Shown here one piece after another: positions 37,501 through 49,236 of a DNA stretch of 64,000 nt. How positions within the stretch are numbered: the stretch's first letter is position 1; the number at the start of each line of letters is the position of its first letter. The position numbers were made by a program, and so were the translations under genes. Origin of the DNA: Phoebastria nigripes (Eukaryota; Chordata; Aves; Procellariiformes; Diomedeidae); assembly GCA_035582835.1 (NCBI GenBank), contig JAYKAV010003110.1, positions 1,565,254-1,629,253 of the forward strand, in the 5' to 3' direction. The notes beneath the pieces were generated by a model, which was given only the letters and a program-made list of their open reading frames with translations, was not told where the DNA came from and searched no databases.

Positions 37501-40368
37501 ATGAAAATTTTATTTAACATCTCTTTATCAATAAAATAACTGAAGCCAAGATACCCCAAAGTCACGTCTACACGGAGATACACAGAAGATACTCAACTTG
37601 AGAGGATTTGCCTCCACTTCTCTATCACAATGAGGCCCTCACCATTTTGCATAATGACAGAAAACAACAGCTGACAAACCATTTTGGAACAGATGCCAGC
37701 TGTCTCTCATTTGTTTTATAATTCAAACAGTAACAGTTCTGTAGCACTTTATCGGGTTTGTTTTTTTTTTTTTTAAAAGCAAGCCATCTGAATTGGACCA
37801 TGCATCAGTCAGTCAGTCATTTCAAGAACAAACTGAAGGCAGGCTGATCCTTTTGGATCCAAAACTTGTTTTGGTAGGAATCATACATAAATACAGTTTG
37901 TGCTTCACTTTTGTATCTACTTGGACTGAGTGAATATACACCTAAGCTAGTTTAAAAAAAAAAAAAAAGTAACCTTTAATATTCAACTTAGAAGCCACAG
38001 ACATCTTTCCAGACTGTTTGCAGCAGACACAAACAATAAATTTGAACACAGTACTGCTTAAAAAAGTTTACTGTCTAAAATGAAATTCAAATGGTTTATT
38101 AAAATCTAACCTTTTCAGTTTTGGCTTTTTCTAAAGAAACCATTTATACCTTGTGAAAATCAGTTAAAAGATCATTTCATTATACTGTACTGAACTCAAG
38201 TCAAACATAAAGCACAAAATAGATCTTTACATTAAACTGGGCTTTGCACACAACGAATAATCAGGAATAAAGAGGCTATTTTGAGGAATANAAANATTTT
38301 TTTTTTTTTTTTTTTATCTAGACAACATGCATACCATCAGTTACTTCTCAACCTTAAAAGGTACCTGAAGGGAGAGTTTTGTAGAACAAAACCAAGACTC
38401 ATTAATACACTTAGTAAGTCAGTGGTCACCATGCCTTTTTAGTTAAATTCTAGTAAAGTTTAGTCTACATAGAACAGCTAACACAATGAGGTGTGCAAGT
38501 CGTAGGGATAGCCAGAAGCCTGAAACAAAGTCTTAAAGTTCTACAGGACAAGAGAGCCTAAACACAGTACCACTAGGTTATCTGAACTATTAAAAAAAAA
38601 AGATTTTTATGATTATCCGCTTCCTTGTTGAAAAAGGGCTATGGACTGAACATAAAGGGCCCGTATTTAAAAGCTCTGCATTTCTACTCTACCAACTTTT
38701 TAAAATAAGGTAATGATAAAAGAGCATTCCTTCTAGCAGCATGTACAGTTCAGCTGCGAGTGGCTGCCTAACAGCGCTCCTTTATGCATACCAGGAGAAT
38801 CATGTCCAGTTTTGCCATTTGTGGGTAACGATGACAAGATACAAAAGCATGTGTTTGCCATAAATAGCTCTGGCTAACGGAGGATTGCTCACACAGAGCA
38901 GATCAAATTCTCTATAAGGAGAGCATTATTTGGCTCCCAGCCAAAACATGTCCCCAATGCAAGCCTCGGTAGTGGCAAACACTTTCCAGTTCTATTTACA
39001 TAGAAGCTAACAAGTAGAACGGTTCCTTTAGGCTATTTCTTGTACCAAGTGCGTCTTAACTGCAACACTCAAGAAACAAAAATTATTTACCGGATTCATA
39101 TTTGCATATCATATAACTGTCATTACACACCATCTTACCAAAAAAGACGGCGAGCTGTAAGATTTCATGCAAGGTTTTACTCTGACACGTAGAACTTTAA
39201 GAACATTCAGGTATGAAACACACTGCGTGGTTAATTACTTCGTATTTTTACATTTCTGACACAAGTGTTTCATGGAACTAATGGTCTCTAGTAGTGGTAG
39301 CTTCTTTACTTTAACAGTAAACTAGGATCAGGTCCTGTATCAAATGATCAGAACAGAGCCACAAAGTATTGTAAAGCAGTGCCTAAATCATGATTAGGAA
39401 TGAAAAACTTGCATTATTTAAGATGAGATTAATGATTGTTTATCTTTACAATACTTTCCACAGAAGTTATTTGAAATATGCTTAAATTAAACATACTTAA
39501 AAACTGTATTTTCCAATGAAAACAAGGCAACATTCTGTAATAAGCCACAAGTTTTATTGCAACGTGGCCAGTTTTTGATCTCAAAAAACAATGTTCCATT
39601 TAAGGCTCTTTTTAATACAGAAATTGCCACCATGACTGATGTTTTACAAAACTTTAGTGTTTCAAGACTCACATGGTAAACAGATAGCTTCTACTCCTGT
39701 TCAGTAGTGTACATTCAATGGAAAACAAAAGGCATCATAACAGCTACTTCATTTATAAAGATATGCATGTAACAGGAATGAAACTGAGGTACTACAATAA
39801 TTTGATGACACAGTTACAGCAACTTAATTGGCATTCCTTTGGGGGGGGGGCGGGTCAAACATATTACAAAAAAGTGCTTTAAATGCATAGTGTTGTGTGC
39901 TGCCATGTCACAAAAATAGGCTTGTCAAGGCAGGTGAGGTGTATGAATGCACAAGAGCCTCATGGAACTGCAATCAAGTGCAACTGTAAGTAATACTGTA
40001 TGGAGTCTACCATCCGACCAGTGGACAATACTTTCAAGGCATTCAATTAGCTTACCCTTTGCTGTCTGCTAGGCTATTCACATTAACTATCACATTCATT
40101 GTACATGTTGCAAGGAATGCCTGCAACGTCAATTTTGGCTAAGAGTATGACGTGAAAGCATTCCTTGGATCCTACATAAAACTACCAGGATTAAACAGTC
40201 TAATGGCAATCACTGGTAGACTGCTTAACAATGACATCTCCTTCAGGGGCATTAGGGAAGGGACTTATTTTTTGAGGAGGGAAGGGGACGGGGAGACTAA
40301 TACTATTCCAATTGAACGAGCTGCAGAAATGGAAGCTCCTTAGATCCAGATGGCACTTGTCTGTCTTT
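37501..40368 (-). other. CFL2: Probable CFL2 3' UTR (end uncertain)
   Basis: Follows the CFL2 stop on the transcript strand. CFL2 transcripts are known for a long 3' UTR. Candidate AATAAA signals (TTTATT on plus) lie at 39553-39558, 38095-38100 and 37509-37514. The true cleavage site cannot be chosen from sequence alone. A C10 run on the transcript (plus G run 39841-39850) is the only striking internal feature. Confidence 0.6.
38095..38100 (-). promoter_or_regulatory. Candidate CFL2 poly(A) signal
   Basis: AATAAA on the minus strand, about 2.27 kb after the stop codon. It is one of several; the choice is an inference. Confidence 0.4.
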
Positions 40369-41057
<689 letters not shown>

Positions 41058-42300
41058 CTGTAAAATGAGATCAAAGGCATAATTTAAACAGCAAAAATTA
41101 ACACTCACTAGAAAAGATGATAGCCCACAGTGCTAGATAAAGAAGTCTGCCTGCCCCTGTAAGAATAAAAATACTATACTCAACCTGAACACACTATGAA
41201 TTTAGTAATCTTTGCAGGACTGGAGCAGAAGATATAAAGGAGTTGTAAATTCTGTACTCTCTTGTTGCAGATCTCAGCATCTTCAGCTGTGATTCTGGAT
41301 AGCAGTTTTACACAACTAGGCATACAACTGTACTACTCTCGCAGTTTTCCATTACCTTATCATGCATTTGGCTTATCTGGGGGGAGGAGGAGAGCCGGAG
41401 GGGGGGAACTGAACATAGGAGAGGAGTTTGTAGTTTCGGGTTGGGATGGGGGTGGGGTTTTTGTTCGGTTTTTTTTTTTTTTTTTTTTTTTTTTAAGCGG
41501 AACAAACGCTACAGCAGCAGCTCACATCCAGCACTGTCATGACTCTCATTTTGTTGGATGATGTAAGGCTCTACAAGCAGCAGAAATGTTTTCTGCATTG
41601 TGTCAGCTTCAACACCGCACTTTAAAAACTCCTGAATTTCACTTCGTACTGCTGCATGAGTATTATCTGATTGCTCTTCCTTCATACAAAAATACCAGTT
41701 ACGACGTGTACAGCTCCCCATAAGGCTCACAAGCTGTTCAAAACCCGAGCCTAAAACAGCAAGAAAACAAAACACTGACAGGGCAAACGGGGAGCTCACG
41801 GCAAAAAGAAAATAATTTAGCAAACCCCACTGCGAGCGAGCGAGCGAGCTAAACCCATCCGCAGCGCCCTTGCTCTGGGTCCAACAGCCACCTCTGAAGA
41901 GGCGGGCGCTGCCGGAGCCGGCTGCCTGGGGAAGGCAGGTGCACGGCGCGCTGGGAGCCGCCGGCTTTGTCCCCGAGGGAGCCCGCCTGCCCCCTTTCCC
42001 TGCTTTGTTCGCGGGGACGGCGTTCGCCTCCGGGGAACGGGCGTCCCGCGTCCTCCAGCCCTGCTCTCGGCCACCCTCGCTCCGGCCCCAGCGCTTCCAG
42101 ACGATCGCTCCCGGCCGCCCCGCTCCCCCTCTGGCCGGGGACACCCCTCGGGCCCAGGCGGGCCGCAGCAGCGGCAGAAGCGGCTCCCCGGGTGCCCGCC
42201 GGGAGCCCCTCTCCCCGCGCCCGCCGGCCCCCCGCCCCTCACACGCAGAGTCAGGCACTCGCACGCCCGGGCGGTGCCGCAGGGAGCGCTGCGCCGCGTC
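41058..42300 (-). other. CFL2: CFL2 intron 1 (visible part)
   Basis: Sequence between the exon 2 acceptor and the N block. It contains a ~25-base T run (about 41470-41494) and enters the CpG island after ~41825. The only ATG-like donor context here (ATGGGTTTAG near 41850, minus) would break the frame. Confidence 0.7.
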
Positions 42301-43260
42301 NNNNNNNNNNNNNNNNNNNNNNNNNNNNNNNNNNNNNNNNNNNNNNNNNNNNNNNNNNNNNNNNNNNNNNNNNNNNNNNNNNNNNNNNNNNNNNNNNNNN
42401 NNNNNNNNNNNNNNNNNNNNNNNNNNNNNNNNNNNNNNNNNNNNNNNNNNNNNNNNNNNNNNNNNNNNNNNNNNNNNNNNNNNNNNNNNNNNNNNNNNNN
42501 NNNNNNNNNNNNNNNNNNNNNNNNNNNNNNNNNNNNNNNNNNNNNNNNNNNNNNNNNNNNNNNNNNNNNNNNNNNNNNNNNNNNNNNNNNNNNNNNNNNN
42601 NNNNNNNNNNNNNNNNNNNNNNNNNNNNNNNNNNNNNNNNNNNNNNNNNNNNNNNNNNNNNNNNNNNNNNNNNNNNNNNNNNNNNNNNNNNNNNNNNNNN
42701 NNNNNNNNNNNNNNNNNNNNNNNNNNNNNNNNNNNNNNNNNNNNNNNNNNNNNNNNNNNNNNNNNNNNNNNNNNNNNNNNNNNNNNNNNNNNNNNNNNNN
42801 NNNNNNNNNNNNNNNNNNNNNNNNNNNNNNNNNNNNNNNNNNNNNNNNNNNNNNNNNNNNNNNNNNNNNNNNNNNNNNNNNNNNNNNNNNNNNNNNNNNN
42901 NNNNNNNNNNNNNNNTGAGGCGCCGCCGCTGCCCTGCGGGTGCGGCTGGCAGCGCCCGGGCGGCCGCCCTGGCCTCGCAGCCTCCGGCGTCCCCCCTTGG
43001 CCGGCCCCAGGCCTACGCCGGCGGGTCGCTGGCTGTTGAGGGGGCGATGCAGCCCCTCAGCCTGGCGTGGAGCACAAGCAGCCGGTAGTCGCGTCAGGTG
43101 GGGGCACGATGGCGGCACGGCTCCTTCTGGAGCCAGCCACGACTGCCCGGAGCACGGCTGCTCCCTGCCCTGCCCTGCCCCTCCTGCCCAGTGCTGCTCC
43201 CTTTGCCAAGGTGCTTTCTACTGCTCTAAAGTCACGATTTTGGCATCGCACCCCTGCTCA
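41825..43260. promoter_or_regulatory. CFL2: CpG island of the CFL2 promoter, interrupted by a gap
   Basis: Dense G+C and CpG on both sides of the N block, with (GAGC)n near 41832-41848. Its position at the 5' end of CFL2 and the absence of the ATG exon elsewhere make it the probable promoter/first-exon region. Confidence 0.85.
42301..42915. other. Assembly gap (615 N)
   Basis: Unsequenced block within the GC-richest part of the CFL2 island. Any reading frame drawn across it is meaningless. Confidence 1.
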
Positions 43261-46200
43261 GCCGTAATGGCCAGGCGCTGTCTGTCCGTCTGCACACGCC
43301 TGACAAGGGGGCGTAGGGGGCATGTTGTCGTTGCTGTGTGCCATGACTCCTTGTCCCNCCCTTGAACAGGAGCTGTGCTGCTGCCATGGCTGCCGGCGGT
43401 CTCTCTATGGAAAGGCTGGGGGGCCTGGCGCAGAGACAGCACCTTCTGTGTTTTTGAAAGAGCTGCTCAGATAATGGGGCAGGTCACAACACATAAGGCG
43501 GAAGGAGCGGCATTAAAAGATAGGAAGATGACTTACAGGAAAACAAGGAAGGATGACCCTCCTGAGAGTGTTTCGCTTTTCCCTACTGAGCTGGATGGGG
43601 CTTCAGGCACAGGACACCAAACACGGAGCTTTTTACCTCTAGCCCAGCCAGGTGGGGAAGAGGATTGTCAGTACTATGCGGCTCTCTGCTCCCTGAACTC
43701 GTGTGTCTGAAAGCCAACAGATCCCTAAACGTGCAGGATCTTGACCGGCAATATGTATGAGCAGCCAGCCTGCGTTGTGGTCAGTCAGCTGTCTCTCCCC
43801 AAAACACCTGAATTGCTAATAGTACCTTGGTGGAAACCAGCAAACCACTGTTTGTCAGCATGCATGTATGTATATCTGTACGTATATATACATTCGTACT
43901 GCACTGCGTGAGGCATGTGGGACTTTTTCCCCTTTCTCCATTCCTATACACCACCATGTTGACCAGATGAGCCACTATGTTTCCAATCTCTTTGAGTTAC
44001 ATCCTGCCCTCTCTGTATGCAGATTTCAAAACTGAATTGCATTCATAAAGATTCAAAATTTGGCCCATCAGCCTTGAAATCACTAACCTGGAGCTATGCT
44101 CCTTACATCCATGCATTCAGCAATCCCCAGACTCAACTTTTTTTCCAGCTGATGGCCACTCATTTACTGCCTGTTCAGTGCCAGCAATGTGGGACCCAGG
44201 AAGGAGCACCTTCATTGCATAATTGCATTTAAAGAGTCAGGCATTACCCGATTCAGTTTTCAAATACAATACATGCTACTTTTTGATCAAACAAGTAATT
44301 AGTTAGCATAGGTGAAAATTTGTTATGGGAATTAATAGCACAAATCCTAAAATGGCTAACTCTCAAGACACAGTTTTATGGTTGGCTTAAACCAACATCA
44401 GTCCATGCGAATGTCCTGACAGCCTTGTTTCTGGGCATTTGCTGCTCTTGCGCAGCTTGGCAGACTGGGGTGGACTTAAGCGGTTTCAGATCCTCATTGT
44501 CAGGATGGTTTAATGTATCCCAAAACAGCCTTCATGACACTGCAGCATGTCATGGCATGCTGTGTGTAATACGTGCCCTTCTCAGTGCCCCAAACAGAGG
44601 TCTGCGTCCTTGCAGCCATACACAATGTCAGGAGGCCACTGTGGCAAATAGCAGCATGGGGGTTCCTTCGCCTTTGTAAGCAGATGTAGCTGTGCATGTC
44701 TGCAGTACATCCTCCAGTCCCAGTGACCACAGTCACTGCCGTGGGCTCAGCAGGCTTCTTCTAACGCTTGTACAATACCATGACACTGCTGTGTGTGAGC
44801 ACCCTAACCTCATGCCCTTGCAGTGCATCCTCAGCCATCCACACAGGGCCTCTGCACTGCACATCCCAGGCTCGTAAAACGAAACGTGGAGAAAGAGTTA
44901 GCAGCTCCAGAGTTGCACGGCCAGGTAGCTGCTCCAGGAAAGAGTTACCAGCTCCAGAGCTGCACGGCCGGGTAGATGCTCCAGGGATGACAACTCCAAA
45001 ACTGTGCATGACTCACCCTCCGGTCTTTACTACCATGGAAACTGAATAATGAATCAGAAGTGCTTGTTACTCTCTTCACCTCCAAGGTGCATACCTGAGG
45101 CTCCCAGGCATGCAGGGCTGCTGCTGCACATCACTGACTGGTACCTGGCAGTCATCAGAGTACAGAAGAAGCAAGGGCTGAAGAAGGAGTATTTTATGAC
45201 TTTATAGAAATCTCTGAGAAAGAAATGAGTTCACCAGAATTGAAGAGCATTTCTCAGGGGTGAAAAACAGGTCACAGGTAAACAGAAAGGGGCTCTTCTC
45301 ATTTTTGAGAAAATGAACGATGGACTCCCAGTGACTGCAGCGATCAGGGAAGGCACTTGTGATAGAGCCCAATGGTGACCTTGGAGGCCACAGAAATGGC
45401 CAGTATCCAGCCAAGAGCAATAACGACCAAGCAAATCTTATTGCTGGAGCACACTCAGACAAAGCTGGTTCCCCACCTTGGCATCTCGCTGCACTCAGGA
45501 AGCATCGAGTTTCACTACCCTTGTGCCACAAGACCTGCATCCCACCAGGCACCACCAAAATAGCCCTATGATTCAGAGGGCCCAGCAGCAGCAGCACTAA
45601 AGCTTTGTGAATGATACCCTATGTGGAGTGCATGCCTCTAAGGAAGCCCTCCAAGCCTCCCCTCACCCTCCGTGGATGGAAGAAATGACTCACCGTGAAG
45701 CAGAAGGCACTGTTCATTTGGATTCAACTCCTGGATGCTCATTAGTGCGAGGTGATTATAATGGACTAAGTTGCCTTATGCATTGAAGCCCTCTGAAATC
45801 ATAGTCCTTTCTTTTTGTATCCTGTACATCCTCTTTGCTTCTCTGTCAACGTCACTACACTCAGCGTTACCATTTCAGCCTCATTTCCCGTGGAAGCAAG
45901 GCCTCTGCTTGGCCTCCTCGGGCATCCCCTCTCTCACTTGGGCTAGTCCTTGTCCCAGTGACTTTTTAACTTGTTAGCTTATTTGAGTTAAATCTGGCAG
46001 AAGGATAGAGGTCACAAAAGTAATTAAGATCCTTAATTAAGTAATTAAGTTTCATAAAATAATTCATTTGAGATAGATAGAAGAAAGTGGGGCTGTATGT
46101 CTACCAGTTCAACTCAGGAACTTGTTGGTTTCTGCTAGGAGACATCAGATCTCTTATGGTGTAGCCAGATTACCTTCAGGAAGAGGACTACAAAGGGAAA

Positions 46201-46630
46201 GCAGAGGAACTTGCGTAGGTGTACACTGAAATAACAGAAAGTCTTAATACCGTTCAGTTAAAAAAAAATCGACCAGTCAAGAGAGAGAAATCCATAGGAA
46301 ACTGCATTTGATGAGATCTGTTGCTCAGGGCACCTCCTTTCCCCCTTTGCTCTCCTGCGTACCTCTGGAAAATGTCCAGTTTCCCTCCAACAATTCTGTA
46401 TTTTCAGTGGGAGTGCAAAGAATGCCGGATAAAATCTAACTTCTTGTAATGTAAGAGAGTATTAGAGAAAACCCCAGTGAAAGGCAAACACTGAGTTTTT
46501 ATGTCTTTCCTTACACTGCGGATACATTTCTTTTAAAAAATTATACGGTAAATATATTTGACTATAAGTGGTGGATCCTAGCACGATTTTGCTGCAAGTT
46601 AGCAAGACTTGCAGTGTCTGCCATGTGCGC
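43261..46630. other. Intergenic, upstream of CFL2
   Basis: No conserved exon recognised. Contains one 47-bp tandem duplication (44891-44984). A 111-codon open frame at 43375-43710 (plus) begins ~100 bases after the island edge and shows no family motif. Confidence 0.65.
44891..44984. repeat. 47-bp tandem duplication, two copies
   Basis: GAAAGAGTTAGCAGCTCCAG... at 44891 is repeated from 44938 with only a few changes (GAAAGAGTTACCAGCTCCAG...). Both copies contain TGCACGGCC and GCTCCAG. Confidence 0.9.
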
Positions 46631-46639
46631 TAATCCTGA

Positions 46640-47560
46640 GAGCCTGCAGCGGGGGGCAGGATGCGTGGGCTGGCGTGGAGCACGGATCCCCAGCAAGCCC
46701 TGCTGTCGGACCAGGAGACTGGATTTCCCCCTAAGGGAAGCTCCAGCTCCACGTTGCTTGGCAGGGTCACTTCTGCTGGTTTAAGCAGCCTCTTCCACCG
46801 GTGTGGTCCCAAAATCTCTCTGGGGCTCCGAGCTATCAGTCAGCTTCTGAATGGCTTGGCAGGGGTGAGGATGAGCGAGGTGCTGGCCGCCGCTCCCTGA
46901 GGAGTCGGGCCGTGCCTGCTGGCCTCTGCCCACCGGGGAGACGGGAGCGAGCGGGCCCATTGCGTCACCCTCGCCGGGCGCCCCGGCCGCCCGTGCCAGG
47001 ACATTCCCCCGGCTGAGTCACGGTCCAGGCTGCCGCCCTGCGCGCCGGCTCCCGCCGCTCGCGGCAGCCCCAGCGTGGCCCCGAGGGTGCTGCCTGCCTC
47101 CCAGCTGCTGCCCCTGGCGTGGGAGGGCTGCCGGCCTTCCCCACCGCCTTCCCCAGCCACCGACCGGGGCTCCAGGCGTCCTCCCCTCCGACCCTCTTGC
47201 TGCAGCAAGGAGATACGGCGGTAAGATTTCCTGGAGCTGCGATGCCGGCTTGAGTGCTGTGATACTTCGGTTGGTTTAAGCAGCACCTTTCCCTGCTAAG
47301 TGGAGCTGCTTTTCTGACCGTGCGGCAATGCGGCTGAAGAAAAGCCCTTTTTTTTTTTCCTTGGAAAGCTCTTCAACCGTCCGCGTTCCCTGGCCGAGTT
47401 CACCTTACGGCCGTACACCAGGAGAGCAGGCAGAGGGAGGCAGGAGGAAGCAGCAGCAGCGTAAGCCCGGCACGGCCAGCGCGGATGCTCGAGGAGCAGC
47501 AAGCACATGCTTTTTGGGGCAGGGTGGAATTCCCCCCTCTGCCCCTGTGACTCTCAGTGC
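46640..47560. promoter_or_regulatory. Orphan GC-rich, CpG-rich island
   Basis: About 0.9 kb of raised G+C and CpG between AT-rich flanks, with no recognised gene. It contains TGAGTCA (about 47014-47020), TTGCGTCA (about 46959-46966) and an exon-like GGCGGTAAGA donor near 47220. It could be a distal CFL2 element or the start of an unannotated non-coding transcript. No protein family is recognised in its open frames. Confidence 0.5.
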
Positions 47561-48254
47561 CGTGCTGGTAAGTCACACGTGCCGGTGAATCATAACGCCG
47601 GGCAGCCACGGGCCTGTCATTGGTCAGTGGACAAGAAAAGGGAGACTTAATTAAAATGTTATGTCTTGTAATTACATCATTTTAGGGATGGTATTTAAAC
47701 ATAACAAAAAAGGAGATAAAAAATCCTCCTATGAGAGAAATGTGGAAACTATTGGCAGAAAAATGGCTAAACGGGACCAAAAAATTCCTCTGAAGTCTAA
47801 AATACAGGGAAACTTTGCTCGGCCTTATTAATAAAAACAGAAGATAAAAATTACTTTTAAGTAATTAGCACATACTCGACATTCACAAAGGTTTGCACAT
47901 TTATAGCACTAGAAAAAGTAATTACTATTTACCCTGCTGGCCTTCATAAATTCCTGTGTGCCCTGCAAAATGCATTTTCCCCAGGAGCAGTTTCTTCCCA
48001 AGTCTCTCTTCTTGCTGCCTCTTATTCTCAGCTGAGATAAATTTACAGCATAACCCCAGGTAAGGAAGGATTTGTAAGATCAGCCACTGACTATACCAAT
48101 TATTCCATTTATTCACTTTTTTCCCCACAACTTTCACTTCCATGGTAAAGACAGTATTTTTTTTTGTTTCACTTGTAGCATTTTTATTCCAAGGTCTCAA
48201 AGCTTTTTATTAAAATCATTAATGAAGTATCCCTGCCTGATGAGTATTATTTAT

Positions 48255-48368
48255 CCTGTTCGATGGGTTGCCCAGGGTCACCCAGGAAGGCCGTGGCAAG
48301 CCAAGGCGCAGGGCAGGGAGGCTTGGATCCCTGTCCCTGCTTTAAAGCCCAGACCATCCCTCCTCCTA
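48255..48368 (+). mobile_element. Possible MIR/CORE-SINE-like 3' fragment
   Basis: Resembles the MIR tail: TTGCCCAGGGTCACCCAGGA, then GTGGCA, GGATCCCTG, and AAAGCCCAGACCATCCCTCC, in the right order and spacing. MIR-type SINEs persist at low copy in birds. This is by-eye similarity only. Confidence 0.5.
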
Positions 48369-49228
48369 AGGAAGAAAATGTAGGTCAGGCAGAACAATTA
48401 TTTTCTTGAAACCTCCGTTTCAAGCACACAGCAAAGTCAGACTTTCCTTCTCAATAAGCATCCTCTGACAACACTAGGTTCAAGGAGTTTGATGTTGGNT
48501 GTTACCTCCAACTACCGATATGTCAGAGAGACACATATATCTGTACATACAGTGAAGCAGAACCCCGGCTATATAGCAGATATGGATGCAATGTGGTAAA
48601 TCCTATCAAAAGGGAGGAAATGTAAAAAGCAGCATCATTTTCTGGGAGCACGGTTGTTGCTGTGTATCACAGAATAATGCTTATTACAGTGAAACGGCAA
48701 GAAGGGAGCCAAAGTGACCTTTAGAAAACCAGGCGTATATAGCTGACCTATACGCTGGGTTAAGTGGATTAGGGGAAGAGCTGCCAGAGTGCTTTGGAAG
48801 AATAGGCTGCAACACTAAACAAGATGTAGATTTTATTATTTAATTATTCTAATAAAATAAAAGTCCAGAAGTGTTCTTCAAGCAGCCAAAAAGCAATGGC
48901 GTAATTTGCTAGATGTATCGGTCACCTGGAAAAAGCTCTTCTGGGTAATCCATTCCCTTTGTGTTCTTGTTTCGTATACGTAACTTTTTCCTATAGAATG
49001 AGCTAATGGCAGAGTCCCCTAAAAGCCAAAATCTCTCACACTAAAAGCATGCCAGCTGTGAAACCAGTATGAAGAAAAACCGAAACGTTTTCTGGTACTG
49101 CCAGGTTGTTTTCAGCTGAAGTGCACCGCTTTTAATTTGAAATACGTTACTCTCGCTATCTGTGTCTGCGGCAGAGGAGCTGCTGCACAGAGGAGGGTAA
49201 CGCATGGGAAGTCGTGCTTGGGAGCTCC

Positions 49229-49236
49229 TATTTAAG
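49229..49236 (+). promoter_or_regulatory. TATA-type promoter-like element (TATTTAAG)
   Basis: TATTTAAG lies in a GC-raised segment with a pyrimidine/CA stretch 20-30 bases downstream. A second TATAAAA is at 49394-49400, and an AAG/GTTAGT donor-like site at about 49415. No known gene starts here, so activity is inference. Confidence 0.3.

Noticed and set aside
41840..41856. ATG followed by GGTTTAG as a possible CFL2 first exon end
   Set aside because: A donor at GTTTAG would leave ATGG before the Ala2 codon and shift the frame, and the context is poor.
41509..43118. Long open frames around and across the N block
   Set aside because: They are made of N-derived unknown residues and GC-rich sequence where stops are rare. 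None contains the CFL2 start or any known domain.
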